Shown here: positions 25,839 to 34,800 of the stretch, piece by piece
How the letters are laid out: every line of letters starts with the position of its first letter
Numbering within the stretch: the first letter of the stretch is position 1
Source of the DNA: UBA8199 sp035358715
GTDB taxonomy: Bacteria > Verrucomicrobiota > Verrucomicrobiia > Limisphaerales > UBA8199
Assembly: GCA_035358715.1 (NCBI GenBank)
Contig: DAOPPX010000009.1
Span: forward strand, 4,917 to 68,916
Direction: 5' to 3'
Length of the DNA: 64,000 nucleotides
The notes under the pieces: model-generated
Databases searched by the model: none
Told to the model about the DNA's origin: nothing
What the model saw: the letters and a program-made list of their open reading frames with translations, nothing else
Position numbers and translations under genes: made by a program

Positions 25839-27714
25839 TCAAGCCGAAGAAGGTGTAGGGATCCACCACCACCACTGGCGCGCTGGGATGCTTCTCGCGC
25901 AGGAGCCGGGATACCTCCACATGCCACGCCGGCGGTTTCAGGATCGTCCGCGCCCACAGGAAGCACGGTCCATTCGTCGCGGCGGCTGACTGACTTGCCA
26001 TGTAGGCGGCGGTGGCTTCCGCTGAGTCGGGCATGTCCCACTCCCGGATCGTCGGCACGCCGGCGATGACCCGCGGGGCCAGGTCGAAGTGATTGCCGCA
26101 GCCGTCGGGGCTGAAGCGTTTGTAGGCCGCGAACTCCTCCTCCGTCGAAGCCCCGGCGGACCCGTCCAGCATGAAGCCGGTGATGCTCATGTCCCATCGC
26201 TGGTAGTAGCGTGTGCAATGCGCCGTCCAGAGTTCGAGTGCGGGCGGCAGCTTGGAATCGGGCCGGTGCGTCAAGGCGCGCGGATTCAGGTAGCCCGCGC
26301 CCGAATCGCCCGCGATGAAGAAGTCGTTGGTGGTCGCGTGGCGATAGGCATAGACCAGCGCCTGAGGCGAGCGGTCGGCCAGGTTCGGATCGAAGGCCCA
26401 GCCCAGCGGCACCCGGCCCCGCTGCGGGTCGGAGAAGAACGCCGCCACCGCCTTGTAGAGCCACGAGGGCGAGTCGTAGTCGCCGACGTAATAGCCCACG
26501 TAGAGCCTGGGCGCCACCTTGCCTTCGGCTGTCAGGTAGCCGGCCTTCCGCCAGTCCGGGGCGGCCGGTTTCGCATTGGGCTGCGGATAACGGTCCTTAA
26601 GGGGGTAGTGCGTGCAGAAAGAGGCATTGGCGATACAACCGGCGCCGATAGCGTCCGCTTCCATATAGCCATTGTATTGGGAGATCACCCGCGCGAACTC
26701 CCATTCCGTCGGCACACCGCCGTGCTTCCCGCCCGCACCGGGATGGTCGGTGTACTTAAAGGCCCACGGCGTAAAGCCGCCCACCTTGATCATGCTCTTC
26801 GGTGCCTTGCGGTTCAGCGCGGCCAGCATTTGCAGGAAGGTTGCCCGGTCCAGGCCGAGGCTCTGGCCCGGGTCATCCACCGGCGTTTCGTCCCCCCATG
26901 TCGCGAGGTCGAAGAAGAACGCCCGGCGCGCGATGAAGTAATCGTGGTTGGGCAGCGTGTGCAAGTCCGACTGGCTCCCCCGGGCGCACTTCATCCAATA
27001 GGAATCAATGTAATAGGCCGCAAAGCGCGGATCGCACTTGCCGGAGTCTATGTACTGCCGCATGGCCCACTGGTAGGCGTCAATCTTGGCGCTGCCGGAC
27101 GAAGGCGAGTTCAGATCGGGGATCTGCCCTTTGCCAGTGAACCTGGGAGTGCCGTCCCGATTCAGCAGCCAGAGCCGGACCGGCAGGCCCAGCTTTCGGG
27201 TCAGCAGGGTGAACATCGAGTTGGTGGCTGGGCTGAACCTCACCGGCAAGAGGTCGTCGCACCCGGCGGCTGTGGAAGCGAGACAGGAGGTCGCGGGGAC
27301 TGCCGGATCATAGACCGCCAGCCCCTTGAAGTCTTTCCGGAACGCGCGCACCACCTCCTCGACTGAGCTGAGAGTGACCACCTCGGCCTTCTTGAGCCAG
27401 CCGTCCTCGCCGCGCAGCCAGTCCAGCCAGAACTGGTCCGTCTCGACTCCAAACCCGGCGCAGTATAGCACGTAGAGCCGCGGCTTGTCGCGGTTCGCCA
27501 GCCCCTGCGCCGCGGCCAGCACATGCATGGTGTCCCAGAGTTGCGCAACCTGGTTGGTGTCGCGCAGGTCGAGCTTCCGAAGCGCCCGCGCATCGAAGAC
27601 GTGGATCCTGCGCGGCCCGGTTTCCTCCCTCGCGGCGGTGGCCGGAGCGGCGCACACCGCGGCTGCCGCGAACACAACTGAAGCAAGGATGCACAGAGTT
27701 ACAAGCAATCGCAC
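25816..27714 (-). CDS. GxGYxYP-family exported putative glycoside hydrolase
   Basis: The 632-residue protein resembles the GxGYxYP family, named for a motif seen here in the variant GDSGAGYLNP. The GTG at 27714 is chosen because it directly begins the signal peptide VRLLVTLCILASVVFAAAAVCAAPA; the frame stays open further upstream but those residues look non-coding. Other features are PRRIHVFDARALRKL, LYVLYCAGFGVETDQFWLDWL and YVGYYVGDYDSPSWLYKAV, all in the expected order. The family is common in Bacteroidetes and the PVC group beside polysaccharide-degradation genes, but I know of no proven activity. It converges on and overlaps the aldolase gene. Confidence 0.78.
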   Translation of the reverse strand: MRLLVTLCILASVVFAAAAVCAAPATAAREETGPRRIHVFDARALRKLDLRDTNQVAQLWDTMHVLAAAQGLANRDKPRLYVLYCAGFGVETDQFWLDWLRGEDGWLKKAEVVTLSSVEEVVRAFRKDFKGLAVYDPAVPATSCLASTAAGCDDLLPVRFSPATNSMFTLLTRKLGLPVRLWLLNRDGTPRFTGKGQIPDLNSPSSGSAKIDAYQWAMRQYIDSGKCDPRFAAYYIDSYWMKCARGSQSDLHTLPNHDYFIARRAFFFDLATWGDETPVDDPGQSLGLDRATFLQMLAALNRKAPKSMIKVGGFTPWAFKYTDHPGAGGKHGGVPTEWEFARVISQYNGYMEADAIGAGCIANASFCTHYPLKDRYPQPNAKPAAPDWRKAGYLTAEGKVAPRLYVGYYVGDYDSPSWLYKAVAAFFSDPQRGRVPLGWAFDPNLADRSPQALVYAYRHATTNDFFIAGDSGAGYLNPRALTHRPDSKLPPALELWTAHCTRYYQRWDMSITGFMLDGSAGASTEEEFAAYKRFSPDGCGNHFDLAPRVIAGVPTIREWDMPDSAEATAAYMASQSAAATNGPCFLWARTILKPPAWHVEVSRLLREKHPSAPVVVVDPYTFFGLIRSWSSP

Positions 27715-27902
27715 ACGGCATTGAACGCCGCAAGGACGGCAGGGTTCAATCCAAAACAACCACAACCTCCCGGATGGAAAAGCCCACCGCCAGCACGTGA
27801 ACCCATGGCAGGAGGGCCGGGAGCTTGCTCCGTGGCGGCTGGACGCCAAGCCAATTCAGGCCGCAACGATGCAGATGTGCGGCCGCCTCCCCCTCACCCC
27901 AG

Positions 27903-27923
27903 CCCTCTCCCGCGGGGAGAGGG
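27903..27923. repeat. Extragenic palindrome CCCTCTCCC-gcg-GGGAGAGGG
   Basis: A perfect 9-bp stem with a 3-base loop, preceded by CCCCTCACCCCAG. This sequence type is a widespread bacterial REP-like palindrome. Confidence 0.7.
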
Positions 27924-28273
27924 AGCATCATCGCCCGCGCTGGAAGAGGCTCGCCGGTCGGCGTGGTCGAATCGGTTTCACTTCGTTTCTTCGTTAATCA
28001 TTATAGACGGGTGATTCACCTCCGGTAGCTTTGCATCCCGTGTTGCCACGGCGCAGTCGCTTCCGGTTGCAGGCGGATGAACGTTCTGGTTGGCGAGGAG
28101 ACTCTTCCCCCGCGGTATGTGCACCTTCGCAGACGCACGAGCGCTGGTTGGCAGTTGGCTCTATGTGGCGGCAGCGCCGCCGGCTCCTCTGGCAACGACA
28201 GACATCCTAACCCGGCTACAAGGCGGTCCTCCGCCGCCCCAGCAAGTCTCATTATGACTCTCCCAACGACCCC

Positions 28274-28344
28274 GCCGGGTGAGGGCACCCGGCCTACATC
28301 CCGCACGAAACCGCCATGGTGTAGGCCGGGTGCCCTCATCCGGC
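28274..28344. repeat. Inverted pair of hairpin repeats (GCCGGGTG stem)
   Basis: GCCGGGTG-AGGG-CACCCGGC (28274-28293) has a perfect 8-bp stem and is followed by CTACA. Its inverted partner at 28325-28344 (GCCGGGTG-CCCT-CATCCGGC) is preceded by TGTAG and has one wobble pair. Together they make a larger imperfect palindrome. Confidence 0.8.
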
Positions 28345-28446
28345 GTCACGATCTGGTCCATAAGGCGATTTGCTGCCTCAAGCACTCGCTCCGGCCGCCC
28401 CGATTCGCCACAGCCTGCCCTGTTGCCACCCGCTTACCAGCGCCTT

Positions 28447-28562
28447 ATCCCCCTCTAAACCCCTTGTATACCCCCTGTATACCCCTTGTAATCCCCCTGT
28501 ATTTGAATACAAGGGGTATACGAGGGGTATACGAGGGGTTTACAGGGGGTATACAAGGGGTT
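28447..28562. repeat. Inverted array of 11-base repeats, 5 + 5 units
   Basis: Five units of the TACCCCYTGTA type (starts 28447, 28458, 28469, 28480, 28491) are followed by the spacer TTTGAA (28502-28507). Five units of the reverse-complement type TACRAGGGGTA follow (starts 28508, 28519, 28530, 28541, 28552). Every unit is exactly 11 bases with one to four differences, so the region can fold as a long imperfect hairpin or as many alternative pairings. Confidence 0.9.
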
Positions 28563-28791
28563 TCGGTGGGGATGGGGCGATGGGGTGGGTTTGGATTCTC
28601 CAGAGTCTAAAGTCCACCTTGACCCGCAGGCGGTGAGGGGGCAGCATCGCATGGGATTGGTCCCGAACATGCCGGTTGCCGATGAGAAAGGAACGGAGAT
28701 CTGACGGAAAGATGTCGTTGAACTGGCGTAAGCCTGCAAGGATGCCCGCGATGCGCTGTGTTTGTCCTAACCCGGGTATTTCAGGCCCAAC

Positions 28792-28864
28792 GCCGCGTGA
28801 GGGCACGCGGCCTACAGGGTCGTCGGGCGTGTTCGGCTGCAGGCGGCGTGGCCTCACGCGGCGC
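28792..28864. repeat. Hairpin repeat with GCCGCGTG stem and degenerate partner
   Basis: GCCGCGTG-AGGG-CACGCGGC (28792-28811), followed by CTACA, is the same element as that at 28274 but with the central stem pair swapped. A degenerate inverted copy (GCGGCGTGGCCTCACGCGGC) lies just before the next gene. Confidence 0.75.
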
Positions 28865-28887
28865 TCTGTGGCCGTTTCCATCGGAGT

Positions 28888-30327
28888 ATGAGGAATATGC
28901 AGGTTAAGCGGCTGGGCTGGTTGGGACGAGTTTTGGCGGGGTGCGGATGCGTGGCGGCAGTTGCCGCGCAGGGGGCCTTTCACGTGGCGACGTTCGAGGC
29001 GGATATCACCATCCCTGTCGGCCATGCCTGCATGGGCGGCGGAGTGGCGGACGCCCGGGAGGTCGCGGACCCGCTGTTCGCTAAGGGCTTTGTGATGTTT
29101 GGGGCGGGCAAGCCGGTGGTGGTGGCGGCGTTGGATTGGTGCCAGTGCAATAACGATTCCTATGACCGCTGGCGCGAGGCGCTGGCCGAGGCGGCGGGCA
29201 CCGTCCCTAAGCGGGTCATGCTCGCCACGGTGCATCAGCACGACGCGCCGATTTGCGACCTGGCCGCGCAGCGACTCCTGGATCAGCACGGCCTCAAGGG
29301 CTGGAACTGCGATCCCGAGTTCCATGAGACGGCGGTGCGGCGCGCGGCGGCGGCGTTGAAGGCGGCCCTGAAATCCCGGCGCCGCGTCACTCACTACGGC
29401 GTCGGGCAGGCAAAGGTGGACCAGGTCGCCTCGAACCGGCGCGTGGTGCGGCCGGATGGCCGGATCACCTGGGAGCGCGGCAGCGCGAGCGGAGACATCT
29501 TCAACGCGCCGGAAGGGGAGGTGGACCCGTGGCTCAAGAGCATCAGCCTGTGGGATGGGGAAAGGCCGGTGGTGGTCTGGAGCTGCTACTCGGTGCACCC
29601 GATGAGCTATTACGGCAAAGGCCAGGTGTCGGCGGACTTCCCCGGCATCGCACGGGCGCGGCGCCAGGCGGATACGCCGGAGGTGTTGCAGATCTATTTC
29701 ACCGGCTGCGCCGGCGACACGACGGCGGGCAAGTACAACCGGGGCGAGCGAGAGAACCGGCCGGTGCTGGCCGACCGCCTCTGCCGCGCGATGGAAGAAG
29801 CGTGGCGGGCAACGCGCCGGATGCCGCTCGAGCGGGTCGAGTTTCGGGTGGCGGAGTTGCGTTTGCCGGCCCGGAGCACGGGCAAGTTCACCCCCGAGGC
29901 GATGCGGGCGACGCTGGCCAACACCAACGCGGCCCGCTGGCAGCGGATCGAAGCGGCGTTGGGGTTGAGCTGGCGCCAGCGCGTGGACCGGGGACACGCC
30001 ATTGACGTGCCCTGCCTGGGTCTGGGGACTGGGGCCGCGCTGTTTACGATTCTGCCCGCCGAGAGCTTTGTCGGGTATCAACTCGCCGCCCAGCAGTTGC
30101 GGCCCGAGTCCTTCGTCATGGTGGCCGGCTTCGGTGACGGCGCGCCGGGGTATATCCCCACGGACCAATGCTGGCGGGATGGTTACGAAGACGATTACTG
30201 CTGGGTGCAGCCGATGACGGAGACTGCCATCTTGGGCGCCGTCCGGGAGGCGTTTGGCGGGGGTGAGGCCCGGACGCCCGCTTTAAGCCCATCCAGCAGG
30301 CCGGATTCGGCGGCGCCGGCGCCATGA
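28888..30327 (+). CDS. Neutral/alkaline ceramidase-like exported protein (paralogue 2)
   Basis: A 479-residue protein with an N-terminal signal (RVLAGCGCVAAVAAQGAFH) and the ceramidase N-terminal-like fold. Features are VATFEADITIPVGHACMGGG, VMLATVHQHDAPICD (the histidine motif, here HQHDAP instead of HTHTGP), VVWSCYSVHPMSYYGKGQVSADFPG, QIYFTGCAGDTTAGKYN and the C-terminal VMVAGFGDGAPGYIPTDQCW. It is clearly divergent from the copies at 12455 and 45033. The role is unknown; family annotation as amidase or ceramidase is by similarity only. Start at ATG 28888 or 28897; both follow purine-rich bases closely. Confidence 0.75.
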   Translation: MRNMQVKRLGWLGRVLAGCGCVAAVAAQGAFHVATFEADITIPVGHACMGGGVADAREVADPLFAKGFVMFGAGKPVVVAALDWCQCNNDSYDRWREALAEAAGTVPKRVMLATVHQHDAPICDLAAQRLLDQHGLKGWNCDPEFHETAVRRAAAALKAALKSRRRVTHYGVGQAKVDQVASNRRVVRPDGRITWERGSASGDIFNAPEGEVDPWLKSISLWDGERPVVVWSCYSVHPMSYYGKGQVSADFPGIARARRQADTPEVLQIYFTGCAGDTTAGKYNRGERENRPVLADRLCRAMEEAWRATRRMPLERVEFRVAELRLPARSTGKFTPEAMRATLANTNAARWQRIEAALGLSWRQRVDRGHAIDVPCLGLGTGAALFTILPAESFVGYQLAAQQLRPESFVMVAGFGDGAPGYIPTDQCWRDGYEDDYCWVQPMTETAILGAVREAFGGGEARTPALSPSSRPDSAAPAP

Positions 30328-30418
30328 AGCGCGACGCCCTCAAGCAGGTCTTTGGCCTGAAGGCTGCGCCAGGCTCGGCGCGCTGATTGCACAGTCCTTA
30401 TCCCCGCCGACCGCGACT

Positions 30419-30636
30419 TCAGAGCAGACCGACGAACTCTGCTTTGGTCAGGCCCGCTTCGCGGATGAGGGCGCGCAGGGTTCCTTTGGCTAACTCGCGG
30501 TGGTTGGGCACCGTGAGCCGGCGCATTTGCGGATGGCGCAGGATGAAGTGGCTGCGGTTTGATGATCCACCGCGTAGCCCAGCTTCTGAAAGGCGCGGAG
30601 GGCATCCTGCCCGGAGCAAGCTGGCAGGCGGCTCAT
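30419..30636 (-). pseudogene. hicA: hicA toxin gene with a one-base frameshift
   Basis: The minus-strand ATG at 30636 overlaps the hicB stop (ATGA) and encodes MSRLPACSGQDALRAFQKLGYAVDHQT, a normal HicA start. At about 30555 the frame shifts by one base, and the rest of HicA (SHFILRHPQMRRLTVPNH, then RELAKGTLRALIREAG) continues in another frame to a stop at 30419. Intact HicA toxins are mRNA interferases with a double-stranded-RNA-binding fold; the histidine used in catalysis (SHFILRH) is preserved but not joined to the N-terminus. Either the toxin is inactivated or the assembly lost one G in the ACCG(G)CAGC context. Confidence 0.82.
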
Positions 30637-30845
30637 GCGGGAATCTCGACAATCTCCTCGGTGATGGGAAGCGGCACCGGCTCCCCGTGTTTCTTGAGGC
30701 TGGCCAGATACCCGGTCATAGCGTCCTTGATATTGGCCAAAGCTTCCGATCGCGTTTTACCCTGCGAGATACAGCCTGGTAGTGATGGGCATTCCGCCAC
30801 AAACACGCCGTCCTCGTCCGCCTCGACCACCACTCGGTATTTCAT
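30633..30845 (-). CDS. hicB: HicB-family antitoxin
   Basis: A 70-residue protein with the HicB partial RNase-H-like fold: MKYRVVVEADEDGVFVAECP, SLPGCISQGKTRSEALANIK and a C-terminal LPITEEIVEIPA. The order is hicB then hicA, overlapping by four bases. It has no DNA-binding domain, as in short HicB proteins, so regulation of the pair by HicB alone is unlikely. With its toxin frameshifted, HicB may be a leftover or may still neutralise toxins made elsewhere in the genome. Confidence 0.88.
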   Translation of the reverse strand: MKYRVVVEADEDGVFVAECPSLPGCISQGKTRSEALANIKDAMTGYLASLKKHGEPVPLPITEEIVEIPA

Positions 30846-30963
30846 GTCCCCAATCTGGAACTGTTGGCCGGGAAAGTCAAAGACTGCATTGACCCTTCTG
30901 CCTTCTGCCTCCCACTCTCACCCCTTAACCGCCCGGCCAGGACAACTTGGATTCGCCACGCAG

Positions 30964-30992
30964 TTGCTCTCTGCCGGCCACAACACTATACT
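30964..30992 (+). promoter_or_regulatory. Candidate promoter for the addiction-module remnant
   Basis: TTGCTC (30964-30969) and TATACT (30987-30992) are spaced by 17 bases, just ahead of an ATG at 30999. The -10 matches 5 of 6 consensus bases; the -35 is poor. Confidence 0.3.
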
Positions 30993-30998
30993 TCGTGC

Positions 30999-31139
30999 AT
31001 GAGTGCGACCGCCGAAGCATTATTGGAGCAGTTCCGCAAACTGCCTCCTGTGGAGCAGCAGGAAATCCTGCAAATAACGACATCCCGGTCGGCATCATCG
31101 GTATTGGCGCTTGGGCGGCATGCGGCTGACACCGCATGA
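30999..31139 (+). pseudogene. Truncated addiction-module antitoxin-like remnant
   Basis: A 46-residue frame begins MSATAEALLEQFRKLPPVEQ, which resembles the start of small addiction-module (putative antitoxin) proteins that usually run to about 70-80 residues. After about residue 27 the similarity ends (QITTSRSASSVLALG). Its stop overlaps the next ATG as ATGA. No toxin partner is seen, so I read it as a decayed fragment beside the broken hicBA pair. The match is by memory of the family and is weak. Confidence 0.4.
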
Positions 31140-31801
31140 CCTCGCGCTCCACTCTGCCGATCCTGTTGCCCTGTCTGGCGGCGGCGGGTCTTATGATGCT
31201 CGCGCTCACCGCCGCGGCGCACACCTTGCCCATCAGTTACCTGCGGCTGGTCCCGGAGGCCGATTACCTGCACCTGGAATTGGTCTTCAACCCTTTCGAG
31301 CTCACCCTGATGCCGGAGGTGGACGAGAACAAGGATGCCGAGCTGGACCTGGCCGAGCTGGCCGAGCACGGGCAGGTCGTGTCGGAGACCGTGGTTGGCG
31401 CGCTCAAGCTCAGCGCGGGCGGAACGGCGCTGCGGCCGGAGACGGCAGGCATGGACCCGGACCTGAGCGGGCACCACGTCCGCCTGCGCGCGCACTACAA
31501 GGTGGACGCGCGCCGGCTGCCGCTCACCGTCGAATCACACCTGCCCGCCCTCACCAGCCCGTCGCACCTGACACAGGTCACCTACGTGAACGGCACAGAG
31601 CGGCAGCTCGCCCAATTCGATTCGCACTCGAGCCAGGTGACTTTCCAGCCGCCGGCACGGCCCAAGCCCGCCGCCGCGCAGACCATGTCCCGCGGCCGGG
31701 CGGCGGCCAGCGTGGCGCTGCTGGCGCTGGCCGCGTTCCTGCTGGTTATCGCGGGCGCGGCGCTGGGTTGGTGCTTGCGGAGGCGGCGCGCCAGGTGGTA
31801 A
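31136..31801 (+). CDS. Membrane-anchored hypothetical protein with an EF-hand-like loop
   Basis: The 221-residue product has an N-terminal signal or anchor (LPILLPCLAAAGLMMLALTAAAH), an exported domain beginning TLPISYLRLVPEADYLHLEL, a loop DENKDAELDLAEL that fits the calcium-binding pattern D-x-N-x-D-x-E-x-D-x-x-E, and a C-terminal membrane helix (VALLALAAFLLVIAGAALGW) followed by RRRRAR. The exported part resembles the N-terminal region of HupE/UreJ-type membrane proteins, but the multi-helix transporter part is absent. No function is assigned. It lies 38 bases ahead of the GH38-like gene on the same strand and may share its transcript. Confidence 0.65.
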   Translation: MTSRSTLPILLPCLAAAGLMMLALTAAAHTLPISYLRLVPEADYLHLELVFNPFELTLMPEVDENKDAELDLAELAEHGQVVSETVVGALKLSAGGTALRPETAGMDPDLSGHHVRLRAHYKVDARRLPLTVESHLPALTSPSHLTQVTYVNGTERQLAQFDSHSSQVTFQPPARPKPAAAQTMSRGRAAASVALLALAAFLLVIAGAALGWCLRRRRARW

Positions 31802-31839
31802 TCCTGCCCAGCCGCGCCATTAGCAACTACTACCGAATC

Positions 31840-34800
31840 ATGAGAACGAGAATGCCATTCTTAGCAAACACACTATCTGCTTTCGTGCTGCTGATCGCGG
31901 CGGTGACGGCGGTTGCAGCTTCCCAGCCGTCGCCGCTCTGGACCATCGGCACACCCGACGGCGCGGCCATGGAGCTGGCGCCCGGCGGCCGGGCGGAACT
32001 GACCTTCACGATCGGCCAAAGCGTTGCCAGCAAAGATTTCGCCGGCAGCCAGGCCGGGTCAATGGAATGGGACGGCAAGACGCTGGAGAAGCCATATCGC
32101 ATCAAGTTCGACCTGGCGGAAGCGCCGCAGGGGCGCTACGAGCTCGTGTTGGACCTGATCTACCATTCCGGCGCGCCAGCGCAGTTCAAGGTCGTGGTGA
32201 ACGACCGGACCGGCATCTTCCCGATCCAGCCCGTGGGCAAGAAGAGCGCCTGGGGCGAGGAAGGCAACGAGATGTTGATGGCCCGGCAGCGCCTGGTTGT
32301 GCCGATTGACGGCGCGTGGCTGCGGGCCAAGGGCAACCAACTGGTCTTGATCCCGCTCGGCATCGGCAGCCTGGGCTACGACGCGATCACTTTCCAGCCC
32401 GCGGCCGCAGCCCCCGCCGCCGCGCCGCGGCTGGAGCCGACCCTCTTCTTCCGCAAGCGCGACGCCAGGCTCAAGGAAGTGTGCAACCTGGTCGTGCCGT
32501 TCGCGCAGCGGTTCGAGCGCGCCGCCGCGACGGTGCAGCTCGGCAAACAGACCTTCACCACCACGCTCACCAACGCCCTGTACGACTTCGGCCTGTGGGT
32601 GGAGCCGGTCGAAATCCCGGCGGTGGCGGTGACCGGCCAGGCCGAACTCGAAGTCGCGCTCGGCGGCCAGACCCTGCGCAACACCCACGCCGTCCAGGCG
32701 GCCAAGCAGTGGAAGGTGTTCGTTTGCCCGAAGGTCCACAACGACGTCGGCTACACCGACCTCCAGCCGCACGTGAACGAGCTGGACAACCGCAACACCG
32801 ACACCGTGCTCGAAATCCTCGCCCAGCACCCGTTCTACAAGTTCAACTTTGAGACCTCCTGGCTCGTGGACAACTACATGGATTGCCGGACCGCGCCGTT
32901 CTGCAAGCGGTTCTTCGACTACGCCCGCGCCGACCGGATCGGCATCAACGTGCTTTACCTCAATCTCATGACCGGCCTCTGCACGGGCGAGGAGCTCTAC
33001 CGCGCGATGTATTTCACCCACCGGTTGCATCGCGCCGAGGGCAGCGACTTCGATTTCGCCTGCCTCACCGACGCGCCGTCGCACTCGTGGTTTCTGCCCA
33101 CCCTCCTGCGCGACGCCGGCGTGAAGGCCTTCTCCAACGGCGCCAACCAGACCCGCGCCCCGATCCTGCACAACAGCGATCTTAACGAGGACTCGCCCTA
33201 CTACTGGGAGGGCCTGAACGGCGAACGCATCTTCATGTGGTACGCCCGCAGCTACGTTCAGCTCAAGCGCCTCACCGGCCCGGGGTGGGGCGGGGACATC
33301 TCGAGCGTCGAGTACCTCAAGCGCAGCGTGCCGCAATTCCTTGTGCGCTACGCCCGCGACAACTACGTGCCGGATGCCGTGATGATTTACGGCGCTTACG
33401 TGGACAACGCCGCCATCCCCGCCCACGGCGAGGCTCCGGCCATCGAGAAATGGAACCGGGAATTCGAGTTCCCGAAGCTCATCGTCGCCACCGATGCCGA
33501 TTACTTCAACTACGTGGAGGAGCATTTCGCCGACAAGCTGCCGGTCTATCGCGGCGATTGCGGCGCCTACTGGGAGGATGGCGTGGGCTCGACCATGCAG
33601 GCGACCATCAAGAACCGCGAGACGCAGCGGGTCCTGCCCGCCGCCGAGACCGCCGCCGCGCTGGCGTCCATCTTCGAGCCCCGGGACCGCTACCCGGCGC
33701 AGGATTTCCACCGCGCCTGGAACAACGTCATGTTCTACAACGAACACACCTGGGGCGCGCACAACAGCATCGCCCAGCCCGGCCGCCAGTTCGTGGAGCG
33801 CCAGTGGGAGATCAAGGAAAGCTACGCCACCCGCGCGAACCTCGATGCGCGCAGCCTCTTTGCCCGCGGCTGCAACCGGCTGGCCCAGCAAATCGCCGTG
33901 GACGGCAGCAGCATCCTCGCCTTCAACTGGCAGAACCGCCCGCGCACCGCCCCGCTGGAAATCGATCTCGGCAGCGGCGAGCAGCTCGTGGACCTGGCTG
34001 ACAACAAGGTCGTGCCGATGGACATCTACACCGAGACGGACGGCTGGCGCAAAGTGCGCTTCGTGGCGCGCGACGTGCCGGCGATGGGCTACAAAGCCTA
34101 CGCCATCCGCGGCCTGGACCCGGCGGCGCACAAGGGCAACGAGAAGCTGGAGGGCGACACCATTGAAAACCAGTTCTACCGCCTGACGGTGGACGTCCAG
34201 ACCGGCGGCCTCAAGAGCCTCTTCGACAAGAGCGCCAATCGCGAGCTGCTCGACACCGCTGCGCCCTACAAGCTCAACGAGTACCTTTACGTGCGCGGCG
34301 GCGAGGGCTCGCTCATCCTCAACTTCACCTTCGGCACGCCGCCCGCCAACCTCACCATCCACGAGCCGGAGCGGGCCACGATCACCAAGGTCCGCAAGAC
34401 GCCGCTGGGCCAGCGCCTGATCATTGAAACGAAGTCGAAGAACACGCCCAAAGTGGTCAGCGAATACCTGCTCTACGACGCCGTCAAGCGTGTCGAGATC
34501 GTGAACACCGTCGAGAAGGACGAGGTCCGCGCCAAGGAGGCCGTCTATTTTGCGTTCCCGTTTGCGGCGCAGACCCCGGCGATGGAATACCAGATTCAAA
34601 ACGGCTGGTGCCGGCCCAACCAGGACCAGATGCCGGGCGCGTGCCGCGAGTGGTTCACGCCGCAGAACCTCGTCCACGTCCAGGACGGCGATTTCTCCGT
34701 GGCCTGGTCCACACTGGATGCGCCGCTGGTGACCCTCACCGACATCAACCGCGGCAAATGGCTCGCGCACCTCCCCATCCGCAACGGCCACGTCTATTCC

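Larger units (their letters stand above)
27715..28887. other. Large non-coding, repeat-dense spacer
   Basis: This 1.17-kb region is the longest gene-free stretch. It holds a CCCTCTCCC palindrome (27903-27923), a pair of GCCGGGTG hairpins in opposite orientation (28274-28293, 28325-28344), the 5+5 inverted 11-base array (28447-28562), and a related hairpin (28792-28811) with a degenerate partner (28838-28864). Open frames within it look repeat-derived. I see no tRNA, CRISPR or recognisable protein. Confidence 0.7.

Noticed and set aside
27715..27849. Extended N-terminus of the GxGYxYP protein
   Set aside because: The added residues are Cys/Trp/Pro-rich without a signal, while a good signal peptide starts exactly at the GTG at 27714.
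28447..28562. CRISPR array
   Set aside because: Units are 11 bases with no spacers and are arranged head to head; no cas genes are visible.
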